64,000 bases of DNA, taken from assembly GCA_905331475.1 (NCBI GenBank), contig CAJNYU010001724.1:124001-188000 (forward strand), read 5' to 3'. Under the pieces are notes generated by a model. That model was not told the DNA's origin. It saw only the letters and a list, made by a program, of their open reading frames with translations, and did not search any database. Of this stretch, positions 11,401 through 23,525 are shown one piece after another (the stretch's first letter is position 1; every line of letters begins with the position of its first letter). The position numbers were made by a program, and so were the translations under genes. The DNA is from Rotaria socialis (Eukaryota > Rotifera > Eurotatoria > Philodinida > Philodinidae).

Positions 11401-14400
11401 GAAATAGTCTACGTAAAAGATATGATAGTAAGCAATCTTGACAGTATGCACGCGAATTTTCGAAATGAACTGGATCAATTTATAAATCAAAGAAAACAGG
11501 AGCAGCAAAACTTGCAAACTTTGGCCATTATCTATTGCGAATATTGGTTACAAACAGAGTTAAAATTCAGTTTCTTTGGGCAAAAACGTTTGGTAAACAA
11601 TGCACGGAAACAATTACAGTATCTATTAAACAAACACGAGATGAAAACGATCAACATCGAACTGGATTCTACACAAGTAAGAATAGGATACGCTTTCTTC
11701 CCAAGTATTGTATAGAGATAATTAATTCGGTTTTAAATTAAACTTTTACAGAAGTGGCTAATCGAAAATATTAATAAATATGGGTATTTCAGCAATAGAA
11801 AGGCATAGTGACGGCTATCAACTTCGTTTTTGAGTATAGTCAAGCTAGCAGATATCATATTTGGTCTTCTTATGACGAGAAAAATCGAAAGCAACCTTCA
11901 AACCGACAGTCATTCGTTTTCAAACCGTTAAAAGCGCCATTGGTACATAAATTGGATAACTGTAATCAAATAAAGGTGTGATACTCTAGTTCTAGAGCAT
12001 ATTCTATTGATGACATGGGTACTAGCTATTAGTATAACTTTCGCTCACACTCTCGCCCTTTTTATTATTGATATCGGGAAACTTGAGTATAAGAAATTTA
12101 GTTCTTGATCAAGGGTATTTTAATACTATGTTGTACGTTTAAAATGAAACAACAGAGAGCACTTAAATACAAAGAGTTCGTGAGGACTTTCTTGAAATAT
12201 AGACATATCTTCTTGGAGAATCGATGAGATTTGCTACTTGCACACATGTTGATGTCACGTGGAAACATATGAAAATATCTTTGACAGTTTCCCTTGTTTA
12301 CTAATTGTTCATATGGAATAAGTCTCATTCTCTACCGTAGGATCGAAGTAGTTCATTTTACCATAGTTATTACTTTGCTCATTTTAGCGAGAATATCTAT
12401 TGGAGAATTGTATTCTTCAATTGAACAGTATTGAATTGGAACATAGAAATGATAATGTCAAAATCCAAATACGTGAAAATGTATATTATGCACCGCAATA
12501 TTTGACATCAAAAATTAAAAAGATGATCAACGCGTTGATTTTTCACACAGCAACTATTAGTTTTCAATGCATTGAAAATGCTTGTACGGTGACAACAAGC
12601 GAACAGCTGGACCTAGAACAAATCACTCGAAAACATAATTGTCAAATGGATAGAATTGATTTACAGTCTACAAATGAACTCATCCAACTACCTAAGGCTA
12701 GGACAATATCTACAATAAAATCGACATCACCATCGATTATTCAAGAATCAAATCAATTTATTACTAAACTGATGACGTTAAATAGAATTGTGACATCGTC
12801 TTGCGGAATAGAAATTCATAAAACACAGGATTCAATAGAAAAAAACGTTAGTCCTACTAAAATTCGCTTTTTTTGTATCGCTGACTGTTGTTATTCTAGG
12901 CGGATATCACTATTATTTCAGAAATTACTGCAGCTAGTAAAGAGCAAATAGCACTCGATCGTGATAATGTGCATTCTGAAACAAATACTCATAGCAACAT
13001 ACTAGTTGTTCCATGGATGCCTCCTGCAGTCGAATTCGATAGTATTCAGTCGGACAACATTCTTGAAAATTCCATAACAAAATTCATTTCAACTTGCTTA
13101 ACGCAAATTGCCAGTCTACCTACGAATGACGTCAAAAGAATCGCACTTTCTACGGAAGCATGGGGAAATTATTCAAATAAGAAGCAACTGGCCGAAAAGA
13201 TGATTTCTGCATTGAGATTTCAACTTGAAACCGAAACATTTTACAATCGTCATTGGACATTTTTATTTTTTTTCAATGAAAAACAATCCGATATGTTTGA
13301 TTTCTTCACGCAAGCCATTTCATCAATGCAACATGAGACGGGTGTCTATAAGAAATTTTATTGTCCGATATCAAGTACGTACACAATGTGTAAATATCTA
13401 TCTGAGACAGATGATTCGCATCTCGTATTTAAAAAAACTACCGAAGCAATGGGAGCTTCTAAATTATATACTTGTTTCATTAGTCGATGCAGTCGGCATC
13501 ACTAAGACTATTTGTCAGTTCATTCAATAAAAAATATAATTTCTACTATCATTAAGTATTCGATAATAGAAAGAACATCTAGCTGAGATATCAATTATGA
13601 AATTGCACTCATAGAACTTAAGCAAAATCATATTTATCTAGTTGAGACTACATTCTATGATTTTACCACCAAGAAACTTTGTACCGCCATAAAACTTATT
13701 TCTTCTTGGTTTATGTTATTTGAAAATGATTTGTTTTGTTCTAGCGATCACCATAACCTTGAAAACATCACGAAATGTTAATATTAACAAATGTCAAAAT
13801 GCAATTAATGACTATTTTCGAAAGCACATCATCACAAAAACGGAAGTTAATGATGCATTTAATTCAGAAATTTGGAATCAGCACATGATTAATGTCTTTT
13901 ATAAATATTGCATAGAAAAATCCGTCTTTCCGAAGATTTATTCTATTGATGAAAAAAATGGAGCACAACGATTAGAGTTGTTGGGTTTAGCAGCTGCTGT
14001 TAGTGAAATGAAACAAAGGTATAAACTCATACAGGAAATTACCAAGCAGAAGGCTTCAGTATCAAGTTGTGCACACGAACAAATACAAACAACCAAGTCT
14101 CATCAACTAAAACTGGACATTTCATCGAATGGATATAATATTTTAATATTAAGTTCGTCGAAAGATGAAGTATTATCCAATCGTCTTGGTGCTCGCCTCA
14201 TTGATGAAGGTTATTTAGTTTATGTTTATAATTGTGATGAATCATCGTCGACGATCATGCCGCAATTTGAAAATATGGATTTGATTCTCATCTATTTTAG
14301 TCGAAATTGTTTGGAAGATGAGAATTGCATGGCGCACATTAAACTGGCAAAAACTTCTGAGAAGAAAATCATACCGATTATATCGGCACAAAGCTTGGTA

Positions 14401-14574
14401 GAACAAACCAAGTGTTGGCTCGATTCTGTGACTACAGTAGATTTATATTATGAATTATTTAGAGAAGAAATCCATTTCAAGTTAGATGAAAATTTTGGCT
14501 TCGACTATGATAAATTGTTAGTCGAACTGGTAAGATTCGAAAGATTAATTGATGCTTCAACATACAACCTATGA
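8440..14574 (+). CDS. macro-domain protein with KH-like repeats and C-terminal TIR-like domain, right copy
   Basis: Exons placed are 8440..8470, 8562..8668, 9754..10170, 11210..11676, 12388..12846, 12900..13374 and 13745..14574; anything between 8668 and 9754 is unresolved. The protein starts MSKHATRKDE. The exon at 11210 is KH-like (FFGQKRLVNNARKQL). The macro domain is split between 12388-12846 and 12900-13374, with a helix/strand region near VKRIALSTEAWG and QLAEKMISALRF. The last exon has another KH-like part and then a TIR-like fold: YNILILSSSKDE, DEGYLVYVYNCDE, DLILIYFSRNCLEDENC and KKIIPII. The TIR catalytic glutamate is not at its usual place after the ENC motif. Joining at 13374/13745 keeps the frame (phase 1) and the left copy has a strong donor at the same codon. 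Alternatively the macro gene ends near 13505, where an AATAAA follows, and the TIR exon is separate. The SAM exon of the left copy is not found here. Confidence 0.6.
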
Positions 14575-14886
14575 TAGAAAGAATTCAATAGTAGAAACAC
14601 GATGCTTTAGGTTTTCGTACTTCAATTTAAAATACAACATAAACATTTCCTACGAAAAATTATCGAGCGAAATCGTATGGGCGCTATTGTTGTGTGGCCC
14701 AATGATGAGAATTCTGCTTCTATATCAGCAGGTTCTATCTGAGAGTTCGATCATTTGATTTGAATAAGATATAGCTTCGTATTGTTTTTTTCTCGTCAGA
14801 AAATACTAATTTCGTCTTACTATTGAATATTTTTATATGTGTAGCTTCACTATACAAAACCTGGTATAGTTGGACAAACGTATTCA
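14575..14886. other. intergenic spacer
   Basis: These 312 bases separate the TIR-like exon and the next gene on the same strand. No repeat, RNA or convincing exon was seen. Confidence 0.5.
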
Positions 14887-16558
14887 ATGCCAACGATCGA
14901 TTCAAAGAAAGATCATCAATCCGAAGAAATATCGAATCAACAAAATTTAGAACCACAAATGGCCCCCGAACAAAGACGTCTACGAGAAGAAATCTATGAA
15001 GAAACTATTAAAACTATAAGAGATCGGGATGCTATTCCAGCTGATGAAGTAGCTTACTTAATGGAGAGTTTAGCACTCATTATTGAATCCTGCAAAAGTG
15101 GTGAATTACTCGATGGTGAAGGTGAGAACAGAGAAGGAGAGTTATCTTATGAAGCAAACACCTTTAAAGGAAAAAATTGTTCTTTGGAACGAACGCTATC
15201 AATGACAATCAAAAAGAAGTTATTGAGATATTCGAACACAATAGAAACAAACATTCATCTGATTCATATCAACATAGTTATGAGATCGTTGCGCACGATA
15301 AGTTTTTGAAAATAAGAAATTACAAACGGAAAACAACTAATCTTATTTATTCCAAGGGAGTCAGTCCATTGATTTCATAGAACTCAAAGTAATCCATGAA
15401 GATTGTTGAACCACTAGACTCATCGGTTCTCTCTTTTTTTTCTATCATTAGAGTGGTCTAAGTCGGTAAATGTCTTGTGAGACTGACTCAGATTCACTCT
15501 GAGCGGAAAGTGGAACAACACTTTTGTCCCATTTCGATACCACTCAGCATCTAGGTAAAGCTATGAAATTTATCTGAGAAACTATCAGATGAAATGACTC
15601 GAGATAATTTGGGTACTTGAATATTCAATAATGAAAATTTTTCATTAGTAGAGAGAAAGTTTATTGGTCTCGAAACGTATTTATATTAATCGTTTAATGC
15701 GCTTTTCATTTTGTTTTAGAACAGAAAGCAAAAACACGACGTAATTTGAACGATCTATGCTTATGCATAAAACGTTGGATGCAGAAAGCATCAAATGGAG
15801 TTGTAATTAAAGGTAACATGCCGCCATTTACTCTTACAGGCGATTTCAACGATGCGCCATATCCAATATTACTATTAAACAAACCCTCATGGTGGTCAAC
15901 CAGTAAAGAATATCTAGACTTTGATCATTCATCACCAAACATTTATTTTCACTATCCACAAACGTACATTGGTTCATGGTTCAGTCAAAACGAAGCGCAT
16001 GACTATTGTCAGACATTGACTAATAGAGACATTCTAATTCGAAATGAGAGACTGCTACAACGTCACATGCGAGAAAAAGTACCTGAAAATAACGAACATA
16101 TTCGAGCGATAAAGCCAAGTCATAAGTCGAGAGGAAAAATTTCAAATGTTGTACATGTTTCGAAGTTTACAACTGAATTCAAGGAAGGCCACATTGCGTG
16201 GGACATCACTGAAGACGTTCTCATAGTGAAAGAATACGAAAAAAGACGAACGAAAGTCGCAAGCAAAAAAAATAATAGTTATCTCACGGTCTGGGAGCGT
16301 TTAGTCGAAAGATCAGTGGAACTGTTATCGGATATAAAAGATGGCAGAATTGATTTAAATTCTGACGTTTTACAAGGCAAAATTGGAAGTGAACTGAGAA
16401 CAGAAGAAGATATGCAGAAACTTCATGTGTTAGATAATCCGAATAATAAACGTTGGATCATTAAACGACCTCGTCGATGTACACTTGCATTCCTTCAAGC
16501 TAAAATACAAAATACAATTGACTTCAACAGATTACGTGAAACATCCGGATATATGTAA
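14887..16558 (+). CDS. conserved-looking protein of unknown function, 357 aa, two exons
   Basis: Exon 1 is 14887..15121 and exon 2 is 15720..16558, with a 598-base GT-AG intron. Both split the same codon (phase 1), giving 357 residues without a stop. The N-terminal part is acidic and helical (EQRRLREEIYEETIKTIRDR). The middle has an aromatic stretch around FNDAPYPILLLNKPSWW and IYFHYPQTYIGSWF, and the C-terminal part is basic and helical. There is no signal peptide or membrane segment. I do not recognise the family. It follows the macro/TIR gene and precedes the ARM-TIR gene on the same strand, which suggests proximity but no operon. Confidence 0.65.
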
Positions 16559-17146
16559 AGTACAAAGTGAACATTTTTTCATCGTAGACGCATATAATAC
16601 ACGAAGCAAGATTAAATAAATCATTTTTTAAGAAAGTGAATATTTTCAACTTCACTAACATTCTATATTAGATTGTTCTAAACGCGATGCGTAACTTGGT
16701 ATAGCCTATAAAAGAGAAAACATCGACTATCGCATTGGTTAACTTTTATGACGTTTTTCATGCTGGAAATAACTACAAAAGATAAGGTATGTCCTTGTTT
16801 AACATGAGAAAAACGAAAAGCTACCGTGAAATGAGAGAATAACGTCCGGTTTATCCCTCGGTTAAGTTTGGTAGACATGAGAGATATGATGGATGCTCGG
16901 TTCTCTCTATGCTTTTCATAGATTCGATTGAATAAAAGAAAATATGAACATGACCTTTTATGCACATTAGAGTGGGTTCACGCTGTACACAAAATTATAG
17001 ATACAAGATCTTTGTATACTCTTTCTATCTGTACCAACTACATTTTATAGCATTAGTTTTGAAGAATAGCAAATACCAAATTTTTCAAAGTGATTCTCGT
17101 AGGATATTGTATTGTAGATTTCAACAATTTTCTTCTGTTTAAATAA
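16559..17146. other. intergenic spacer
   Basis: AT-rich sequence between two plus-strand genes. A polyadenylation-like AATAAA lies near 16614. No gene or repeat could be supported. Confidence 0.5.
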
Positions 17147-19865
17147 ATGGATCTACGATTACAGCAGCCTGTTGCCATTATTCAGCGCCTATGTAAACCT
17201 GAAACAAATGTGACGACCGCTAACGTAAACGGAATGCTCGATGACCTTGTCACATGTTTGAATAATGCACAAAACCAACCAGATGGTTTACATACTCTTA
17301 CCGCCATTTGTTATGAGTTGACATCAATCAAGGCATTAAAATTACTCGATAATGAGCACATAATGCAACATGAATTGTTCAATATTCTTGGACGTACTCT
17401 TGAAATGTTACTTACGAAAGCAACATTTATTCCGATGACGAAGCACGATGAACAGTGTTTCTATGAAGCCAGTAATCTGATTGCTAATCTGTGTTTGTAC
17501 ACAAAGAAACCAGCAGCATGTTCCTGCGATGACGCTCATGACGAATTAAACCTGAATTATGAGCAAGCAATCAATGAAATATCATATGCGACACTTTTTC
17601 TAACAAACTCATTTCTTAATAAACTCGCGCGAATCTTATCCGACGATTTATCTGCGAATGACTATGAACCGTATCATGTTAAATACAAAGTTATTGGCCG
17701 TCTACTTTGTCTTTGTACAGAATTGAATAATATTAATCATAGTGTACTAATTGATCCTGTTGTTCAATGTTTACGCTCAGATTATTATCGCAATGCTTAC
17801 GAAACTATTGATCTTCGGCAACCGATTATCAATTCGAAGCAGCGATTTTTCATTTACCTATGCCTGCAATTCATTCGTCTTCGCAGCAATGAACGAAACG
17901 ATGAAGTATCAAATTCGCTATGTGATTCTATTTTAGGATATGGTCAACAAATTTTTGAACAACATTTACCCATAGCATTAGAAAGTGAGGCTATAGTAAG
18001 TTCAACAAATGAAAAAAAGAAAATTTTCAAGAGCGAACCAGGTGCAAAATTACAAGCACTAGGTTGGCATATTGAATTATTGAATCATATTGCTTTAACA
18101 CCAACAGCAAGGATTCATTTTCTAGCAGGTATGCTTGTGTTTTCTTATTCAACAGACTTAATTGCTGCCTATGAAATCACGAGTACAAAGAGGTTAGGAT
18201 ACTTCCAATGCACCTCCTGATATGGATTCTTCATTACTAGCCGCGGTTGAAAAGAGCATAAATTAACACTTACTGATCACCTTATGGCTATCAATACACA
18301 TTACATCGAAATTCTATTGCCTAATACAAAAAGAATCAGAAACTAATCCAGCGTAGCACTGTACTTTCTTCATAAAAATAGTTGAATACAGAAAGGCATC
18401 CGTGAAAGTCTCTACTTCAGCGAGAACTCGTTGCAATATAGAAGAAATATTTCGTAGGCAAAGCCTACAGATTATGTCCGCATACCGTATTCGTAATTCT
18501 GTTTTGCCTCATGTTTATCTTAAATCAGATAGGATTCTAATCATTTCATTAAAACTCTATGACGCTGCCGTTTTAGGTACTCATCAAATAATAATTGATC
18601 ACATGATTAACATAATTCGCACAGAATCATTGATTGCAAGTGTACATGAAAATGATGAATTGTTTCATTCGGATGTCCATCTTGTGTCATGCGCAATAAC
18701 ATTATTGTATAATTTGACATTCGAAAACAAAATTTTGCTTCTACTGAAAGAAAAAAACCTTGCAGAATTTTGTACGAAATTGCACACAGCAAAACAGAGA
18801 ACAATACAATTCGCATCGCAAACGTTGTCCATTCTATTGAATCAAAATAATATTGACGCAATAAAATATCCGTTGATTATGGCACAAAATTATTTGTTCT
18901 ACATAGAAAATACACTGCATGAGCGATCACTAGTATACAATGGTGTGAAATTAAACGGTGCATTGACTTATCTCGAACGTATGAGCTTTTATATAGTTTT
19001 TTAGTAGACGAATAAATATTTTATTTTTGCTCTAGTGATGGCTCAAAATGATTTGATTAAAAACGAAATCGGCCATGACGATGACGGTATATCCTTGCTT
19101 GTAAAATGTGCACTGGATCAACACCTGGACTTTGAAACAATCCAATGTCCGGCCTTGCGAATTATTGAAGCAGTTTCGTTTGGTGATGAGATAACTTGTA
19201 AAAAGATGAGCGATGATAATAAATTAATGGATTATATCAAATATTTATCTAATGTAGACGATTCAAGTTTAGGACCAACAGCGAATCGTATTCGATGGAA
19301 AGTAGAGGACGAGAACAAATTTATTTCAGATAAAATCAAAAAGGAGTTAACACCCGCTACATTAACAAATAGTTATGATGCGAACAATTCAAATAATCAC
19401 CAGATTAGTTTCAACTACAATTGGGATTTACCCAGTAGCAAAACATCGGACATGTTCGATTTGATCATCAGCTATCATCATAGTGATAAAGATATTTGCA
19501 GTCAAATTTATGAACGATTAACAGCATCCTGCTTCTATCGGATTTCATTTGATAGAGAACGTGTTCATGAAATTCTACCGGATGCGATGGCTGAAGCTAT
19601 TGAAAAGTCATCTATAGTTCTAATGTGTTTTTCCAGTAAATATCAGCAATCCTATGCATGTCGAATGGCAGCTGAATATGCCGAAAAACGGCAGCGACCA
19701 ATTATTCCAATGAACTTAGACGAATTATATTGTCCAACTGGATGGTTAAACAATATAGTAGCTAGTAAACAATGTATTAATATCGTGAAATATAATCTTA
19801 ACTCTTCTTATGCGAACTTGATTCAACAAATCGATAACATTAAAAAGCAAATCAACATAAAATAG
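17147..19865 (+). CDS. ARM/HEAT-like helical repeat protein with C-terminal TIR domain
   Basis: The exons are 17147..18128, 18529..18978 and 19036..19865 (phase 1 at both joins), giving 753 residues. The start ATG directly follows an in-frame TAA. Residues 1 to about 590 are leucine-rich antiparallel helices like the armadillo-type region of SARM1-like proteins. The TIR domain fills about residues 615-750: MFDLIISYHHSDKDIC (box 1 region), ISFDRERVHE, AEAIEKSSIVLMCFSS, YACRMAAEYAEKR and RPIIPM. TIR domains of this type either cleave NAD+ or act as adaptors. In the C-helix the position of the catalytic glutamate (WxxxE in SARM1 and TLRs) reads YACRMA, so alanine replaces it; NADase activity is doubtful. 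There is no signal peptide or transmembrane segment, so it is cytosolic. The first intron (400 bases) is long for this window and its acceptor at 18528 is chosen by phase. Confidence 0.75.
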
Positions 19866-20513
19866 GCGACACGTTTTGCGAAAAAAATTTCCATGATAAT
19901 GGAAGTTGCTTTCATTTTATGTATATTTTAATAAACGCACTGTACTGACGTAGAGAGAATAATTCAATAAGAGTATTGAATAAATTTGAATCGAACATTT
20001 CATAGAACAACAAGATGTTACTTTGGTTCGTCTGTCAAATAACAGTCAAGTCATGAATCTCTGGAATTCGACTTAAAAAATACTCAGATTGTTTTGAATG
20101 TTTGTGGAAAATTAAGAAATCACAAACAAAGCTTTTTATCAAAGCTATATACTGAAATTCATACATAAACTTTTGAAAACTAGTCAAAAACTAATCTGTA
20201 TTCGGAGAAAGCCTATTGAAGTTCATTTAGTTCGGCGAGTTTAATATTCTATTCGTTTCTCTTTAAAAGAGCAGTGAAAAAAATTGAATTTTTTAAAATA
20301 TAATGCAAAACTTCTCCAACAATGTGATATGGTTGATCCCAAAAACTTTGTTTTTCTAAAATAAAATCAGAACATCTTGTACTGCCGATTGTCTCGAGCG
20401 AATACTTTGTTACGGTCACTCAACGATAGCTTTGTAAGCGCTTGAAAACGGCGAATTAAATTTAATATTGCCTTAAACTACCAGCAAATAAAATCAAAAT
20501 GAAAGAAAAGAAG
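19866..20513. other. intergenic spacer
   Basis: AT-rich spacer with an AATAAA near 19930 that could serve the ARM-TIR gene. Nothing else was recognised. Confidence 0.5.
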
Positions 20514-20729
20514 CTAAAAAACGTTGAACACAATGCAGTGTTTCTTGATGAGGTCGTTTACCTGCATTTTGGTCAGTTTTGCTACCTCCAAGATGAGGGA
20601 GGCTATGGGTGATTTTGTTTGACTGGTATTGTTAGCCAATGGTGTTTTCTTTTGACCTGGATTATGTCCATTTTTTTCCATATTAACCTTCTTCTTCTTG
20701 CTTGCACCACCTTCTTTTTTTGGAGGCAT
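20514..20729 (-). CDS. small lysine-rich hypothetical protein
   Basis: An ATG at 20729 opens 71 codons starting MPPKKEGGASKKKK, followed by a Ser/Thr/Asn-rich linker and a helix-like LILEVAKLTKMQVNDLIKKH. The MPPKK start resembles the first residues of several basic proteins (RPS25, ZC3H15), but the rest does not match them as far as I can tell. No intron or neighbour supports it. It could be a 5' exon, a relic or chance. The sequence just upstream is a T/A-rich near-palindrome. Confidence 0.3.
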   Translation of the reverse strand: MPPKKEGGASKKKKVNMEKNGHNPGQKKTPLANNTSQTKSPIASLILEVAKLTKMQVNDLIKKHCIVFNVF

Positions 20730-21236
20730 TTTTTCACCAAAAAAACAGAAATTTTTCAGAAAAAAAAATTCTGGGAACGATGAGACGAAGGTTTTTTGCG
20801 GAAAAACCAGGAGACTTAACGACGAAAAACTTCGACGAGAATTTCGGAAATCAAACGAGAAGAAACTAGTTAGCGAATAGAAAATTCGACCGATCACTTG
20901 CTTGTTAGCGAGGGGAATAAACCGAGTAGGTTAAATAAAAGTTTTCTATTAAAAAGACTTCATCAACGTTTTTCGACTGTTGATTCATAATGAGAAAAGT
21001 CTGTATTTTATGAATGAATTTTGTATTTTTTCACTGGTATTCGAAAGAAAGAAAGTATCACCAAAAATCTTTTAGAGTTGCTGAGAAATATAAAAATAAG
21101 TTCTCTTGAATATTTCCAACAATAAAATTGCACTTCAATCATGAAGAAAGTAATTTGAATGAATAAACAATAAGATCATGCTACAACATGAAAAATAATT
21201 TTTCTTCAAGAAGCATATTGATGTTAGGAGATGAAT
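20730..21236. other. intergenic spacer
   Basis: AT-rich sequence with homopolymer runs of A near 20755-20767. No gene or structured repeat was supported. Confidence 0.45.
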
Positions 21237-22075
21237 ATGAATAATACGTTATTAGTTCTCTATTCATTATTACTTTATTTTACAACCAGTTAATAATCAA
21301 CCAATCAATGAAAGTAAAATGACTTTATTAAAAACTCATGATGTACATTGTATTTAACATGAAAATAAATGCTTTGATATCGGTACTGTTGGATGGTTCT
21401 TCAATCAATACATAGTTGAAAATCCTTGAAAAAGCCGATGGTCAATAACTAGCAGTAATAACAAAGGAAAAATCAATTTAAAACGATATAAATATTTTAT
21501 TTTTCTGAATTCATCAATACGCGGTCAATTTTTTCCTCCTGATTTTATTGAATTAGTATTACCGTCGAACAATAATTACTATTGGTACTCGATATTTACA
21601 AATCGTACTGATAGTAAAATAAAACTAGTCGGATGTACAATAACTTGTGAAACAGTTCCACACGTTCAAAGTTATTTATTAGTTACTGATTTCATTGGCT
21701 TATCATTATTATTAAAACCCGGCAGTTGGGGTGCAAGAAGGAACACTTGTTTGTTATCCAACTAAAGATCATGTCTCGATCTATCGTGAATTACCATCAT
21801 CAAATCGAATATTAAAATCGGGTTATATGATTGATTCCCTTTTAACAACATATCAGAAAATAAATTTCGCTGATCGACGTAATTGGTTTTGTAATTCAAA
21901 TAAAAATCCATATAAAGGCAACGCTTTCGAAGTTACATAATTGGAGCCATATGAAGCTGTTTTGGTTAAATATAATGATTTGGGATTTTTAAAAGATGCT
22001 AGAGATAAAGCCGAACTATGTCAGAAATGGATCAATGATATCAAACAAACAAAAAAAAGAATTTTAAACAATTAG
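21237..22075 (+). pseudogene. broken secreted-protein gene of unknown family
   Basis: The sequence opens with a signal-peptide-like segment (MNNTLLVLYSLLLYFTTS) and then runs into a stop. Protein-like sequence resumes in other frames: about 21495-21720 reads RGQFFPPDFIELVLPSNNN and LLVTDFIGLSLLLKPGSWG, about 21731-21937 continues GTLVCYPTKDHVSIYRELPS, and after a TAA the frame goes on to about 22073 (EAVLVKYNDLGFLKDARDKAE). At least three disruptions (early stop or frameshift, a frameshift near 21725, a stop at 21938) break one continuous coding sequence. I do not recognise the family. The preserved codon pattern suggests recent loss. Confidence 0.6.
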
Positions 22076-23525
22076 CGAATTTCGCTTTGATCAATTTTTA
22101 TTTTAGTTATAGAATCATAAATTAATAATGATTTTTATTCAAGTTTGATAATAATTGTAATAAGTTGGTTACTTTTTCAATAGAGAAAATCAAATAGAAT
22201 TTCCTACGATACTAACCAATAAGTGATGTTATAGAATGATACTGAAAAGAATATTCATTTCACTTTGATTTTCTACTCAGTTGTTCGCTGAATTTTGAAT
22301 TTGTATTTTAACATTTACTTTCCTCTCTTGAGAAGAGTAGTTACAGTTACAGTTATACTGAAGTAGGAGATATAAATGAAAAAAAATCGACTCCAGGAGC
22401 TTACTTCAGTATCATATAAGAATCAAAATCGTATAATCGAGCTCCGTATTAGTAGGTCAAATCTGTTTTTTCACTTACTGAAAAAAGAACTTGAGTTTTA
22501 CAATTCTACTTGACTCTTTCTTCTCTAATATTTATCTCCTGGTATTGGAAAAATACCAAAAAAAAAAGAAGTAACATAGCCATTCAATATCTACAGAAGG
22601 CATCGAAGAAAAGAACTTAGAAATACGGGGAAAACTATTTTAATAAACTTTCTCTCAATAGACTTGAATTATGTAGTATTTTGAAGTTTTTTCAATGCTT
22701 TCAGTGTATCGAAACATGTCATAAATCACTTTTTATTTAACAGCCATGTTGATATTCAACTGAATAACGATAAAGTCTTTGTTCATGTTGCTCTTTATAG
22801 TGTTATTTACGATCAAAAACTAGCGATGATAATATTTTTTGATTAGACAATATTCATTGCAAAAAAACCGCACGTTAACTAATTTTAAAGAAACAAATAC
22901 TGGATAGTAACTGAATAAATTCAATTGCTATTGAACACATGTTAGTGGACAGATGGTGAGACGTTCAAGTGTTTGTCGTTGAAAGTATCACGATTTAGTC
23001 ATATCATTTGATATAACTATTCATGAACGGAATCGTGGTATAGTGGCTGATAGGAAAGTAGATGACTGTGAAAGCTTTACTAGTTACAAATAAACCTATT
23101 GCGATGGTTTGTATGTGTGTAATGTTGCTTATCATTTTACCAACAACGATTTTAATCACGTGCGTATACACCCTCGTGTGCGTCTTGTCCCAAGAGTTAT
23201 CTCACACTGTTATATCAAAATAGTTAGTTCTCTTTTTCTTCGTAATTATATATAAACATGAGATCGAACTAAATTTCACATAGGAACATTTTCGACAGCG
23301 TGATTAATTAATTTAATGTATTATGTTAAAATAAGATAAATCATGAGTTCAAAAGTTAAGTGAATGTTGTTCGCCTATCAATATATGTACAATTTCTGCA
23401 AAATAAAACGATGAACAGCGACATTGAAATTGATTGTAACGATGCATGCTTTTTCTCTTACTTTTTTTTCATCTTTTCTAGCAAGTAGCATAGAAGAAAC
23501 TTGCATCACAAGTAACAATACTTGA
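22076..23525. other. long intergenic region
   Basis: About 1.45 kb of AT-rich sequence between the pseudogene and the 3' end of the peptidase gene. Short A-runs and an AATAAA-like site on the minus strand near 23400 were seen. No coding exon or transposon ends were supported. Confidence 0.45.

Larger units (their letters stand above)
630..13374. repeat. large degenerate palindrome (inverted gene duplication)
   Basis: Left (minus) and right (plus) arms encode the same gene head to head around a centre near 8135. Block 1 is 7490-7950 against 8320-8770 and is still clearly alignable as DNA, including a shared stretch of about 45 bases at 7631-7672 and 8599-8645. Block 2 is 630-4631 against 9754-13374, recognisable mainly as protein. 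Corresponding introns interrupt the same codon position in both arms: 31-nt first exon, 107-nt second exon, KH-like exon with phase 1 entry and phase 0 exit, macro domain split in phase 0, and macro exit in phase 1. The arms differ by insertions of 396 and 223 bases (MITEs) in the left arm and by about 2 kb between the blocks. Confidence 0.8.
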
